The notes beneath the pieces are model-generated. The model was not told the origin of the DNA. It ran no database searches and saw only the letters and a program-made list of their open reading frames with translations. Made by a program: the position numbers and the translations under genes. DNA of 62,906 nucleotides, taken from NCBI GenBank assembly GCA_002633005.1, contig NMRA01000410.1, positions 25,558 through 88,463 on the forward strand, read 5' to 3'. Of the stretch, positions 44,715-59,100 are shown piece after piece. Each line of letters begins with the position of its first letter. Position 1 is the first letter of the stretch. This DNA comes from Phoronis australis. Lineage: Eukaryota; Phoronida; Phoronidae.

Positions 44715-44792
44715 CAGTAAAATCTCACCAAAGCGATGATTGTGTGTTCAATTGTAGGACATACTGTGCCCATAATTGGTGAGATTTTATTG
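44715..44792. mobile_element. Very short CAGTAAAATCTCACC-family remnant
   Basis: CAGTAAAATCTCACCA at 44715-44730 faces its near-exact inverted copy TGGTGAGATTTTATTG at 44778-44793. Only about 46 bases lie between them. It looks like an internally deleted MITE. Confidence 0.8.
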
Positions 44793-46421
44793 TAACACTC
44801 AAAAACTAATTTTTCTGTAATTCGACAGGTTCACCATCTCAATGAAGACAGATATTCCAAAAAATTCAGTATGTGGATATTTTTGCATTTCTAAATTCAT
44901 CGGAATGGTGAAATATAGTTACAATTTGTTACCAGTTTCATTTGTATCTATCCTGGGAACTTTTTGAGAGTTATTATGTAATTAACTTCAATACAAAACA
45001 CATCTGGCTTTGTCAAAGTTACAGTTACAGAAAGCTGACGAAATCTGAAAATTAGTCAGAAATATTTGCTACGTAATTTCGCAGACCTCAACTATTTTTC
45101 GAAACTACTATATCAAAAACATGATTATATTTAGATAAGGGCGTAATCTGTCTTCGTTGAAACAAAATTATATACCGTACTCACAAAGGGGAAGGTAAGA
45201 TCGGTATAAGTGCTTGAACATCTTTGGCCTTTGGGTCAGCAATTCAATGTCCGGTCACAAGGTGTTCTTGTTCACGAGGGCGTGATAACATCCGCTCATA
45301 CGCAAAGCAACGTCATGCAATGGGGCATAATGTTAGTCAGCATTCAATATATGTAACGATTTCAAAGACAACAGATTATTTACTGACAAAGGCTTGCAAT
45401 TATTTCCAACCCATGTAACAACTGATAACCAACCCGCGTAATCCCCAACCAAGTGTTGAAGTCATTTCTGGAAACCTGTTTTCAAATATGTATTGCATAA
45501 TAATTACATGGTATTAGGACCTTGATAGCTCACAAGATGTTCAAAGTAAAATGTGACAATTTCATGATATTAATAAATGAGTATCATTGGGAACTGTGAA
45601 GGTTGGAGGGCAGAGCCTGTTACCGTACTTATCCGGGTTTAAGCAAATGTTCGCGTCAATGGCCATCCCTTTGATCACACTTAACCTTAAAAAGTCAAGA
45701 AAAAAAGTTCCTCAAAAATAGAGACTACAGTTTTTCCGAGCTTTATAAATGTACAATTTTATAGTTTGTGCCTAATGGATACATCTATTCAAATGGGGCT
45801 TAAAACATGGCCCACACCTCATCTGGAAGCAAAACACCCTATAAAGGTTTGATTACTATAAATTATCAATAATTTCACACAAAAATGATTGCCAAAGTTG
45901 CCTTTTATACCATTTTTAAAAAAATCTCATTTCTTAAAGAACAGGGAATGGGAATAATCATTTATATACTATTTTTTAAACTTTTCTACGAACACCTCAA
46001 CAAATTTGCTCAAAATCCTTGATGTATCATTTTTTTAAACTCATAAATATGTTATAGTGCTAAGCAGTTTTCAAAAGATTTTTAAACATCAGACAAAAAT
46101 TAACACAATCTCAAATAAATATGTCACACTTTGGATCTTGCCCAAATGTGTTTAACACTCAAAGCTAAAATTGGCAATGGAGTCTTCCTCATCTGCACGT
46201 ACAGTAAAACCTGTCCAATTGGTAGACATAATATGGTGAACATGTAAAATTATATTTTATATCGTTTTTTGATTCATAAAAGACAAGTAGCACTAAACAA
46301 CGCTTTACAATTTTTAAGTTCTATATAAAAACTACCATGGTACCACCAAACCATTGTTTTGAGAAATTGTCAGCATTCACAACAATCTTAGGGCACTTTG
46401 AAGAGCTATGACGGGAAAAAC

Positions 46422-46534
46422 GTAGACAAACTGTAGGTCTGTGTATTGTGCGAGAAAGGTAGACAAACTATAGACCTGTGCAATTTGTCTGAGAAAGGTA
46501 GAAAAACTATAGTCCTGAGCATTGTGCGAGACTG
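46422..46534. repeat. Three-copy minisatellite, 37-39 bp unit
   Basis: Units start GTAGACAAACTGTAGGTCTG (46422), GTAGACAAACTATAGACCTG (46459) and GTAGAAAAACTATAGTCCTG (46498). Each ends near TTGTGCGAGAAAG or a variant. The repeat is small and diverged, with no evident role. Confidence 0.9.
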
Positions 46535-49253
46535 GAATTGGCAATGACCAGGTTGATTTTATTGACAGATTGCACATACACAAATAAAATCTATTAAAGG
46601 CTTTCAAAAATGCTATGATTTTCACAAGAAAATAATTAAGTACTGTAACAGCTATTTTCATGTACCATAATGCAGCTAACATGAAATGTTACTATTTTAC
46701 TCCAGACACAGCAAAGACTTTCAAAACAGCATTTTTTCTCCAAAAAATGGCCTTCCACCAACCAGATAAGGAATATGGTGAGAGAGCAGTTTCTATCCAA
46801 ATACAATTCAACAGGGTAGTAAAGCAAAATGGATTAAGAACTGTAGGAAACAAGACGTGATTCAATGGGAAATTTTCACTTTCAATGTAGGGCTTATATA
46901 AGTGAAATTTCTGGACTTTACTAAGGAAAATGAAAATGACAGTCCTGCTTCTTACTCAGACTTGACTTAAAATAAGGGAAGAGATGACTCGCATGTTTTT
47001 ACTGGCTCATGGTGAGGCAAATTTGACTGCTCTTACAAAAAATAAAACCACAACTTTTAGAAATGGTTTAGAAGTCCTCATTTTAAACACTACCTGACAG
47101 TGGATAAAACCAATAAAGTTGTTTATAGAGAAATGACAAATTTCTAAATGAAATTTGCCAACCAATTCTGTATTGCTTTTTCAACAAATAACATATTACT
47201 TTCAACTTTGACATGAACTCTATCCACTGCCAAGCATAACCTTTCAGTGAGTTTCCATTCACTGCCATTTAATGCGCCAATCGCTGAGTTGGGCACTTGC
47301 CTGTTCTTGACCTATGTAATCCTAAATTCCAAGGGAGACAATTATGGTTTGACGACATTAGCAGACTATAGGGTGACAATTTTACCAAATTAAAAAATTC
47401 TGAATGAAAGCCAAGTTTCTTACATTTGTTCTTGTTTTTGACAAAATTTCTGTTGATGGCTGTCCTGATCAAGCTGCAATTGATGCAATATGGCCAACTA
47501 CATATAGTTAAAGTTTAAATGACTCAAATTCAAAAGGATTCTAACTCAGGGTCTGAGTTTGAAATGACAGACCTGAGACGAGGTGCATACCCTGGGGCTG
47601 GCGAGTTATTTATTTCAACTAAAATCCTTCATTCAGACCTATTGAATATTGTTTTTTGACTGAAATTTTGAATTATAACTCTACCTGGCGACTACCCACA
47701 CCAACAGGTGATGTCAAAATTTCAAAACAATTCACCAAAAAATAACAAATTTAAAGCTTTTCTAGTGAATGCAACCCATGTTCCACCTATTCTCGAAATT
47801 TTGATATAAAAATTATTAGACTTAACACATGACATATGTTGGTAACATCAAGCTGCCTAATTTACTCAAGTCTGAAGATTTCTCACATTCATACATCCTA
47901 ATGAAATGTGTTCAAAACTGGGATATACAATTGTAAAAAACTTGGCAGTGAAAGATTAAAAACTAATTAGATTTAGCCAATCACATGAGCTCTCGTTCAT
48001 AACCACTGTAGATGTTTACAAGATGCATTAGAGAGGCAGTTAACTGATCAGAGTCCAACCAACATCCCATGTACTTTGTCCTGAGCTCAGTCTAATAGCA
48101 GAAACTGGCAGAATACTTGAGTTTTATTCAGGAGCATAAGAAAACGAAGAAACTGGACTTAGAAAGCGCAGACGTATGGACCATAGGCCATTCATGGTAA
48201 CTAGTTGTGCAGCAGATGAAACATCATACAACATACAGAAAGGCGATTACTCGAGAAAGAGAAAACGGGAGAGGCTTTGCACTATGGCAACACAGAAATG
48301 AGCATATGGTGCTAAATAGCAAGGGATTATACCGTGAAAATCCATGAGATTGAAAAATTACCTAGGAAACGTCAAATACTAAGCAAACTGTTTCATAACT
48401 GATGCCCTTGAAGGAAGAATGTGGATGGTATGATAAGGTGAAGAAGAAAACAAAATGAGAATTCCTGGGAGACTGGATTAAGCCAAACAAAACACCATAA
48501 TTGGTTACGGTCTGTGGATTTTTTGAACCTTAATGCAGTGGTATTTAATCTTTTTACCGGTAGTCATTGCCCACATTTTCAAAAAGTGAATGTGCCTTTT
48601 TACCCCCAGCATCACCTGATGGCAGCTAAAATGAGTTCGGAGCCTTATTTTTTCACAGCACGTCACCTTACGCCTGTTGAAATGGGTCGCGATCCTCTTT
48701 TCCTTGAAAAAGTGGGACATCAGCTGTTTCAAGAGACGGGCACAGGCCAGAACCAATTATGCTGCTTTTTACCTTAGGAACAGAGGCACGCTCAACAGTC
48801 AGGTAAAGAAGTTACTAACTCTGCAAATGAACTTTGTATATATTGAACTTTAGAGGAAAGACAGTTCGCAATTTTTTAATGAATGATTGCCTTTTAGTCC
48901 TCCACACGTTTAGTTGTTGCGCCTCTTTGCTGCTAAGTTCAACAAAATATTTTGAACGGCACTCAGTACGACTTTCGTAACTCAAGTCAATCTAAAAAGA
49001 AAGTAAAATTTCCTGTTCTGCATGTCATTACTAAGTTGTCATGTCAACAGTATAGACAAATTCTTTCTTATACAGAGCAACACCAGCCTTTGCCTTGAAA
49101 CAATTATGAGGATAACGTAATGAATATGCACTAAAATATTATATATAAAAGCCAATTAGTGTAAAGATAGACAGATATAAGGGGAGTCAGACATCCAAGG
49201 ATATTGACATTAGCACACCAAGCAGTTTTTAGAGGCTGAGGACATATTTCTTT

Positions 49254-49741
49254 CGGAAATTGATGTTGGCAAGCCCCCCTCTAACACGCTAGATACACTG
49301 TGGTGTTGTGTAACATGAATCCAATATTTAGCTTTTCAACACTGTCAGAGAAACAATTGGGGCTTGACACCGTATCTTGTGCGAGGCACAAATATCATTT
49401 GNAATGACGCTGATATTTGGCAGTAACAAGTCTTAACATACACTCTATGCGACAGGCTATCGGCAAATTGTGCAGTTATCTCCCCTCGCTTATAAATTCC
49501 TGATTATAGCCTGCTCTTGTGTATTTCTTATGGAGGGCTGCTGGCAAGATTTAACGCATGCGCAGTAGTGCATGTTACAAATTTCTGGCGTTGCGGAAAT
49601 TGATGTTGGCAAGCCCCCCTCTAACACGCTAGATACACTGTGGTGTTGTGTAACATGAATCCAATATTTAGCTTTTCAACACTGTCAGAGAAACAATTGG
49701 GGCTTGACACCGTATCTTGTGCGAGGCACAAATATCATTTG
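49254..49741. repeat. Exact 148-bp direct repeat flanking an unresolved base
   Basis: Positions 49254-49401 and 49594-49741 are identical over 148 bases with a 340-base offset. The first copy ends exactly at the single N (49402). This pattern is typical of two contigs or haplotypes joined at a gap without merging their overlap, rather than of a biological duplication. Confidence 0.95.
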
Positions 49742-52700
49742 AAAACCTGCTTAAAGAATAGCCACGCAGGTTTTGAAGAATTGGTATCTACTCATGACCG
49801 AAAACAAAATTTCAGGCCATTCACACCGTGACACGAACTCATACCTTCAGCTTGGCTCTCAGTCTCCATTGTTTCTATTCACTCAGCCATAACATTTTGT
49901 AAACTCCAAATCAAATGTCAAACCTTGTAAAGTTCAGTAAATAATGGTGTTATCTATAACCCAGGACCTATCGCTTCATACATCACAAAAAATAAGCTAA
50001 TACTATAAAGCACTGAAATCAAAAACCATTTCTTAATTTCGGAATTACAATAAATTATACCAATTTGAATACGTTAAAATTGTGAATGACCTTTAAAGGT
50101 TTTAAAACAGATGATAGTTACTATCAATTAATTGTGAGCCTGTTTGGAAAAAAATCAGAAAAACAAGAAAACTCAGTGACATGAATAACCTGGTACACCC
50201 AATCATGTGCCAACAGCCACGGCGTGCTCACATTGATTGGTTAATCGAAGCGGCTATAAACCTGCCTACTGTCACAAAAACTAACTTTTGATTTTCAACC
50301 ATTTACCTTTATGAAATGGGTCTCAAATTGTTCGGTATTCAAATTAGAAGTGATTTTAGAGCTTCTTTAAGTTCTGTCATGGCTCGAGACCAATTGCTCT
50401 TCCAAAGGCAAATAGTCCTTGGCATGACAGGTCATTTATTCTACAATCTCAGAAACCACACAAGGTAAGGAACAAGTTGCCATCAGTTTTATAGCAGGTC
50501 AGGTAAATGGTATAAATTACTTGTTAGACAGTGCACAGACTCCCTGCCAATGAAACAAATACCTTTTCATGAATTGAAACGAAAGAGTTCAATTTTGGAG
50601 TTATACCCAACAAAATGGTTCATATCAAAGCCACATGGGACGGAGATTTAGACCAACAGAAGTTCCACTTGCGAAAAGATTACAAGAATAAAATTGTCTT
50701 TTTCATGAAAGCTCTTGGTTTTTTGTGTCCACTGCCAAAATACGGCTAAGGTATCCTTATGGGATGCCCTTTTTCCCATCAATTTATAAGCTAACTGTCA
50801 GTCACAACATAACTGTCCTAGACTTGACATGTATGACGAAGGACACAACCCTCCGCTCTCAGGACAACTCAAACTTTTAACAGCAAGATAATCCAACAAA
50901 AACGAAACCAGTTAATTGACAAAAGTTGTATACCAGAATGTGAAATGTTGGAGATGAACGACCTGGGCAAAAAATACAACAGCAGAAATCCAGCAATGTT
51001 AATTCAACAGGCATGTTTCATGATAAAATGGTACAATTTTTAAAAAAACAGTATCATCAAAATGTTCAACTGAGGACATCAGGAATAAAGAAAAAACATA
51101 AATCCAGCACAAATTAAACATGTATTGGCATTTGGCAAACTTCAACTTGTCACTGTATTTACAAGTGTCAGCTGAGTCGACAATCACTGGTTCACATTTG
51201 CTAACAAGCCAACTAAATGTCAAACAACAAGGACCTTAGTCATCCCATTCCACAATATTTTACACTAAAGTGCCTACAAAGAGTTCACACTGAGGTTGCA
51301 AAATATTAATAGATCTGTAATCTGACAAGCCCAGTTAAATCACAATTCAGTTAAACTAAGGGCATTTGTGTTTGCCAGAATTTGCCACAAAAGTACATTG
51401 TAAATTAATGACCAGTCATTCACAACAAGGAGGGCTTTTTGCAAGTAGCAAGGTGTTTTGCAGCATGTCAATTAAAGGGGTATTATCATTTTATGGTCGG
51501 AAAAATCCATTTTGCTATTATTGTTGGATGAGTTATTAGCTTTGACTAGAGCTATAAAATAACACAGTTCTTTGTGTTTTTGTGACTTTAGTACAAATCA
51601 CCAACTCTAGCCCTTGTTAGCCAGACATTCGATGAACTTCCAGGCTAGTGCTTTTATCACATACTCTATTACTAAACACCTAGGGTTTGGCTCAGCAGCC
51701 GGCAGGAAGGGAATACGGCTGCTATTGCAGAGCTAGAGGGCTTGATTCCATGTAACTACATGCTACTTTCTGTAAAATTACTTTGCTCACTCACTTCCAT
51801 CACAAAAATAGACAGAGAAGTCCTGTCTACAGCACAGCCATAATCATATCAGAACAGGAGAACTGATGATCATTTGCACAAAACATATGCACTGGAACTT
51901 TATAAGGTTGATCACATAAGCCCCACAGGCTGAAAATAGTTAAAAAGGAGGTAAGCCCACTTGAGTCTAATAAAACGCTAGTAATATGTATATGCATGGT
52001 CCAATGGTTTAAAACATGAACATGGTACATCTAGGTACAATTGTACCTACATCTAACTTATAAAAATTCCCTTAGGATGGGAAAGTTATGTTTTATGACA
52101 AGGTAAATATCAAGGTATTCTTCTTGTGAGTTAAGCCAGTGCTTTAATGGGGGCTATAAATCTGCAGTCAGGAAATAAACCACTTGGGAGCCAGCTTTCT
52201 GGACATGGTTAATTACAGACATGAGTAAACATCACATGACTGAGCCCAGCTGATGACCTACTTAAAACAGCTGACACAGGCCAAACAAATGAGCCTGAAG
52301 GAAAGCTAACAAACAGGGGGATGCCTCTGCAAAAACATTGCCAGTCTTGCATCTGTTATAATGATACAGATTTCCAGAAACTTTGGCAGTTTGCAAATGC
52401 TGCAAATCATAACATCTGTGGAGCGCTCTGATTTCAACTGCTTGGCTTATTTTATTTGCAAGGGGTTGATAAACAAGGTGTTCTTGGAAATCAAGTGAAC
52501 CCAGGGTTGACAACAGTCCTAAGTTGGAAAACAACCTATGAAGTATTAGATAATAAGGGAAGTGGTTTGGATGTAATGATATGCAGAAACATATAGCCAA
52601 AGGCATGTCAACAACACATTCAAATTTTGCAGTGTTTAGTTGTGCAAATTAAAGATTTTATCACATGACCGGGTTGGTCCAAACACATGTGTGATATAGG

Positions 52701-54504
52701 GGTGAGAGGTGAGAAGAAAGTCAAGTCGGGTTAATAGAATTTCATTGAGTCATAAGACATGCAAATGCAATAACCCTGCGGAATGATATCTGCAAAAAGA
52801 TAACAAACACATGGAAAATAGCTCCTCTGATAAAAAAGGTCATGGAAAATTGATGGACAGCGAGAGGATTTGCTCCGTCAGCCAGAATGTTTTTACACAA
52901 TTATCATATTACATGTAAATGAGTATGTAAGTATTTCAAATAAATTTCAAGATAAAAAACTAAACTATTGTTATCAGCTGACTGCATGTCATCAGCTGTC
53001 AAAGCAGGGGTTCAACTGTGAGTCAACCATATCACATTTCAACATATTGACCTAAATAAAACAGCTGACTAGTGATAATCAAAGGATGTACTGAACTCAG
53101 TGAAGGGGAAATTTATGGCTGGTTTTCCCCATTTTTAACTGGAATCAGGGCTGTAGGTATTTTGCAGTTTTGAAAAGGGCCAAAGCATTGATGGAATCAA
53201 ACAACAAATTTGTAAGGTAATTGTAATAAGAATAAATCATTTTTAACAGCCTTTCACTTATATTTTATTGATTTATAAATCTCATTTATTTGACTGTATG
53301 TATTCCATCATTATTTTAAGAAAACAGAGTACCAGTTGTACAGTCTAACTTTGAAATTTTGCCTGGAAAGTCATAATACTATAACAGTTGTCTAGCTATT
53401 AAAACATATCATTAATTTGGAAGGATGAAAACACAAAAATATGCAAAATTATATACTTTGCATAAATCAGCTTTCATTTATCTTCAGAAAAATATCTTGT
53501 CTGGGAACGGTTCAGTAGGTGACACTGTTGTCATCAAAGTAATCGCAAGGTAGTGCTGATGCATCGTGTGCATGTTAAGATTTTTTTAATGTGACAATTT
53601 GGAAACATTGACATGTGCTAATTGACATAAAACCTATTTCTAATTCCATAAGTGACACTGCCCTTTAATTGTTGACGATAACACTGGCCCTGGCGATAAC
53701 TTCGATGGGGCTGAAGTTAACCATTCATAGCGCACCCCAGCATCGATGCTCCACTGTTAAATCCACCAGTTTACTGCGAGGTTAACTGGCACTGGACCGA
53801 AGTTAACCGTCCATACTGACCGTAACTCCCCAAAACATTGACGGGTCGATGTTAGTATGAAAGGGCCTTAATAGATCAGAACATGACGGATTGGAGCCTC
53901 AAGACTTCTGATGTGGTGACTTACGACTTTCCTGGAGCTCTGGGAGTAAAAATACAGAATTCCTATAGAAATGTAAAGGGTAGAACTGAAGAATTTAATT
54001 ATCTATTGATTGGAAAGATTTTAATATCCTAAATAAATTGGTTGATAAAACTCAACAAAATTAAATTTCATCAATGAAAAATGGTAATAATTTATATTGG
54101 GACGCCACTCATCTTTCTTTTCGTATGCATGAAATTCACAATGAAATACTAAAGTCGTTTGATTTTATCATTGTAATGGTGAGATTACAACTGTAAGTAT
54201 ATGAGTACCATACAAGACAGAAAATATTGCATAAGCAATGAAGCAAGAAGAAAAACATGACTAACGTCATCACATAATTCTAAAATAAGGTAAAGGAGTA
54301 ATATAACCATTTTAGAATTATGAGGAGTATCATAATCATTTTACAATAACGTGATATTCAAAAATATTTGAAATTTCATTGATTGGCCCCATCACTTGAT
54401 TCCAAAATAATTATGATACTCTTAAATATTTTAAATTCTATTAATAACTCTTTTATTCTAATGATTTACCAACGAAGGGCTGCATTCCCCTTGGTTGTAT
54501 ATGT
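49742..54504. other. Gene-free region
   Basis: It contains a copy of the 2.6-kb repeat family at about 50245-50465. No exon or RNA gene is supported elsewhere. Open frames are short and featureless. Confidence 0.5.
50245..50465. repeat. Dispersed repeat family, copy at 50 kb
   Basis: It aligns with about 2625-2870 through AAACCTGCCT, CACAAAAA, ACTTTTGATTTT, TATGAAATGGGTCTCAAATT and GTGATTTTAGAGCTTC. The phrase TTTATGAAATGGGTCTCAAA also resembles TTTATGAAATGGTTCTCAAA in the right arm of the foldback at 24972-25020. Confidence 0.65.
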
Positions 54505-54522
54505 GACCACCAGGTGGCACTA
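54505..54522 (+). promoter_or_regulatory. Candidate CTCF site
   Basis: GACCACCAGGTGGCACTA closely fits the established bilaterian CTCF core motif. It is separate from the array at 34.5-37.6 kb. Sequence match only; occupancy is not known. Confidence 0.45.
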
Positions 54523-55550
54523 CATTACAATGAGAAATGTGGAAACAAGGTCCTTGACAATAGATGGGGGGATCAATGAACATGTTTATTTACACATCCT
54601 CTGCTATATCAACATAAGCCAGAGGATAGTTGGTTGAATAACAGGGTTACAACAATAACAATCAATAGACCCTCATGGTAGGTAAGTCCTGGATAAAATT
54701 GAATTTGTAAACAAGCACCAGGCTTCAAACATATTTTGTGAATGCAATTGCTTCAAACATAGCAGGGATGAAATTAGGTAATAAAAGTAATTCTTCATCT
54801 ATTTAGCACACAATATGGCATACATCTGAAATTTTATTTTTGCAAATTTGAAATTCAGTCTTGGTAAAAATTAAGATTATCGTAAAAGTATTTTAGTCTA
54901 TTGTGTCCTTTAATTGGTTTGTACCACATAGATACATTCCATCATTTAAAACAATGTACCGGTAATCAAACTTTCAAAAACTGAAAATGACAATTTGGGA
55001 AATTCTTTTGGCAATTGATTTTATACAAAGCAAATGAAGAATTACCAGAAAACAAGTCTTCTAAATTCCCTTCATCATAATTATGTTTTGCTGATGCAAT
55101 ACTTAAAGCAAAAATTACTCAATTAACAGTTTGAACTTCAGCTGAACAGAAGCAAGGAAGCCACATATTACCAGCCACCAACAAAGAGAAATGTTTACTG
55201 AATAGGCTGCAGACAGTACTGTCTGCTGAATAAGTAAACTGACTTATCATGGAAATATTACCTGGAGATAACAGAACAGGACAACTTGATATTCTCACAT
55301 AGAGCACAAGCCCTCACAGAACATGAGCTCTTGTGTAGTATTCGGGGTGCACAGGATTCTCTGAAAATGTTAAGTCTTGGCCAATAATTTTTGAGAGGTA
55401 AAACCCAGATATTACAACTGCTCTACTCTGATTCAGTGACTCAACAACAAAAAAACAAAATTAACCTATTTTCAAGTTTTCAGTAATGAAGTTTGCAAAA
55501 CTATTGTAGATTTACACTGAAAAACATAACTTGGGTGTCTGTCAAATATT
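54523..55550. other. Gene-free region
   Basis: An end resembling the 10.8-kb MITE family (TAATTCTTCATCTATTTAGC) occurs at about 54789-54808. I see nothing else supported. Confidence 0.5.
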
Positions 55551-56147
55551 ACGGCAATTCTCCACTTATTTTGCACAAAATCAATTGAAGATATTTTCTT
55601 GATACTTGGGGTGTGCTAGATAAACTGAACATACAGACTTTGCAGTTGACAGGCGACTCTGAAATTAACTGACTAACCAAGCAAGATTCGCCAAGCCCAC
55701 TACCCGGGCCATGTGTGTGACTTAAGCAAAATGTGGCCTAAGGGTTGTCAATGTGTTCAAATTACAAATTAAGAGAATTAAGTTACTTAATACATATAAA
55801 ATTACTTTTTCCCACTTTGGTGAACATGACTCTGCGCCACAAGAAACTGTCAGGTCACCATTTGCACCTCATGTTTACAAGAGCATGAGATATCCCACAC
55901 CAATGAATTATTTAAGTAGTGAATTAATTCACGTTAAGATAAACACCCTTGCAGAGGTGGGCATAACTAGAATTAATGGCAGGGTTTTTGAGTTGATATT
56001 TTCTGACGCGAAAAACTGACCCTTTTTTTAATAAGGCAAGAAATGCTTACCACAGCTCCATGCCAAACAAGTAAGGACACAAAATATTATTTTTTTCAAA
56101 TAATTTCGGGTATGTGAAATGTGGTATGTTAAATATGAGAATTACCC
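55551..56147. mobile_element. Non-autonomous inverted-repeat element (copy 2)
   Basis: It is collinear with 4578-5136, with shared AATTCTCCACTTATTT, TTGGGGTGTG, CATGAGATA, GTTGATATTTTCTGA and ACAAAATATTATTTTT. The right end is more eroded. The copies are about 51 kb apart in the same orientation. Confidence 0.75.
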
Positions 56148-59100
56148 CTTACTATGTTGCCCACAAATGTTTTACTATTTTCCCAAAACATGGGCCTGCA
56201 CCAAGGGCCCATTGCGCAAAAGTTAATTTTGGAAGGTAAGGCCTAGATGTTACAGTATAACTCACACCTAAGTCTGCATGTCAAATATTACTTGTGTAAC
56301 TTATGTAGCCTTCTGCTTTCTTTTCTTGAATAGGTGTAATGACTGGATTCAAAGACAAGAGAAGACTGACAAGGCCACAACACTAAGCATTTCCAACAGG
56401 CAGGCTCCTTTACCAAAACCATCACGTACCAAACTAGAACTTTAAAGACGAGTTCACATGAAAAAAGCTTTGAAGAAAAAAGCTCAATTTCAATCCGCCA
56501 AAATTTCCGCAATCCGCGAGCGTTCATGAGACTCTCATCAATTCCGCAATTTTTATCTTACCCTAGTGACCAAATTCAAAACTACTGCTTTCCTGTATCT
56601 GGAAATAACTCCTGGATGAAGCCTTTGAACACTGAGCATCTACCTTACAGAGCCTTTGATTAGGACTGTAATCGAAAAACGAAATTCATCCAGGCCCCGG
56701 AGGTGTCACGCAAATTGACAAGGCGATCGCATGTGTGTACCAAAAATTGTGGGGAGGTGGTACTTTTTCAGCAAGTTTTGCAGAAACCACGCGGGGTCTT
56801 AATAGGCCCCTAAATTTTAATTTCAACCCTGCAAGAGGACCTCTGCATTAATTGGCCTCAGCACCGAAGTACCTACCCCCACGAAAGGGGTTGGGAATTA
56901 GCAGACTTGGCACCGCAATAGGGGTCCCTCAACAATTTTGGGTACACGCATGTGGTATACGTACGTCTCGAAATGACCCCCTCCCACGTGATCCAGTCCC
57001 GGCATCCAGTACATGCATCCACTCAGCGAGCCACCTTGTGAGTACCCCCGGGCATGCCCGAGGCGATCACAAGCGAAACAAATGGGACCATGAGCAATCC
57101 ACAGCAACCAAAAATACCAATGCAAGGAAAACAACAAGCCGTTGTCAGTTGGCATCCACTATGGCTTCCCGCCACAAGCCAATGAGTAACTGAGTCTCTG
57201 CATCACACCACATTTTTAGACAAACCAAATTTTTATAGCAAGACAACCGAGATTTCAAGACTTTTTGGTAATAAAGCAACAATTCTCGTACCATGCGCAG
57301 TGCGATAATCGTGTAGTCAACCTTCTGGTTTGTGTTTAGTATGCGACGAGTAATTAATCATCACTGATCAAGCTTATGTAAACAACAATCCCAGTGTTCC
57401 GCAACAAATTCCACAAAATTTGGGAAATTGGGATTGTGGTATTCTTGCATTAGGTGCGACAGTTTTTTCCGTAATTACCAATTCCACAAAATATTGCAAA
57501 AAAGTTTTGCAAAAAAGAGTCGCACTCAAAAGTTCAAATACTATTTTTTTCTAGGAGATAAAACATTCAGCTCAGTTGGGTCTAACACACCCTCCCTCTT
57601 AGGTAATCTTCCTACCAATAAACACATGTCAGACCTATATTTGATTAGCAGTGATAAGCCCTAGTTGAACAAATAAAGCAACCAGGACAACAAGTTATTG
57701 GAGTAAAATGCAGGATGGAGATCAGTTTAGTAACTGGCTGTTTATGGCCACTTCAGATAGAAACTCCACCTATTGATAGCAACAGTGTTTTGTTGACCAG
57801 TTTCACTTATCATGGGAGTTACTTACAGGGATCCCCGTATTTTGAGAACCAGTTTGATGCCAGTTATTCAGTGGATAAAACTGGTTCTCAGAATTTGTGG
57901 ACCACTAATCACGCAGGCTTAAAGCAGCACTAGTTTACATTCACCAATTCTTCAGCTGTTCAGCATGGAGCATGACTGAAACTAAGAAGGTCATTTATTT
58001 CTTAAATTTTCACTAAAAATAAAGAGCAAGAAAATTAGAGTCCCTTGAATTGCTGGTTTGGTTTCCAACAATACTGAGTTCATAAAATGACACGACAACT
58101 GTCTGTACTACCAGCAGCAAGGGAATGTGCCTTTCAACAACAGAAAATGATATTTCTGAGTAACAGAACTATTTTAGTAGGACGTAAGTGAAGAAACATG
58201 ATAAGCTTCAGGAAGACTTGACAGGACATGAGCTACAAAACAGTCAAATTTAAAACCAAAAGTTATTTCTGGTAAAACACCGCTACCAACAGGAATTCAC
58301 TAGACCCTAAGACACAAGCCATGCATTTGAGGCAAGAAATCTTCGCTCATTAGACACAGTGGCACTTCTTGGCGACTGGTTGGGAATCTTGGATCAGTAA
58401 CCAAAAAAGTGACGATTGGGAGGGTGCAAAATTGTCATCTCAGGTATGGGCTTGCTTCACTTACTGTTTACGTTGGTCTTGAAGTTTGATAATATTTCGT
58501 ACTTAGACTTGGCCTTTAGATCCTCCTGTGAAATTTAAAGGGTAGTTTCACATGTTCATAACCTATACTACAGTACCACAAATGGTCTACGTAGCTCTAC
58601 CACTACAAACGACACCCAGCATGCCTATTTAGCACATCGCCAACATTGTCCCTCTGCAAATTGTGGTTGCACCCGTCAGCCTGTGATTGTGGTTGTACCC
58701 GCCTGTGCGCCACATGACATTTTACAAGTATGTCAATATGGAGATACAAGTTCCTGGTGTTGGAATGAGGTCACCTGCAGACTGTGAAGCATACTGAAAC
58801 CCACATAGTTTATTTTTATCAGTTACAGGGCATTATCATAAAGGGAGATATGAATTGGGTCGTGTCTTACATATTCCACAAATTATGACAGGTCCCTGGA
58901 TACTATTTTCAAGCATTTATGACAAACAGTGTTAGTCATTTTCACCAACCATACAGAATCAGACTAAATACCAACCTTTATCAGATGAAGATCTGGAGAC
59001 TAAGAATCCAAAACCAGGCCTTATTCTTTCTCAAATGAAAAGTGACATGGTAATTGATGTATGATCAACATATTACAACATTTTAAACACTTAAATTCAT

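Larger units (their letters stand above)
44151..49253. other. Gene-free region with small repeats
   Basis: It contains a short inverted-repeat remnant at 44715-44792 (CAGTAAAATCTCACCA facing TGGTGAGATTTTATTG), a lone family end at 46202-46222, and a three-copy minisatellite at 46422-46534. A minus-strand open frame of 104 codons at 44223-44537 begins just after an acceptor-like TTTTCAG but is unlike any family I know. Confidence 0.5.

Noticed and set aside
56852-57193. Overlapping frames of 113 (+) and 85 (-) codons in a GC-richer patch
   Set aside because: Open frames on both strands are expected from the composition; no domain or splice structure supports either.
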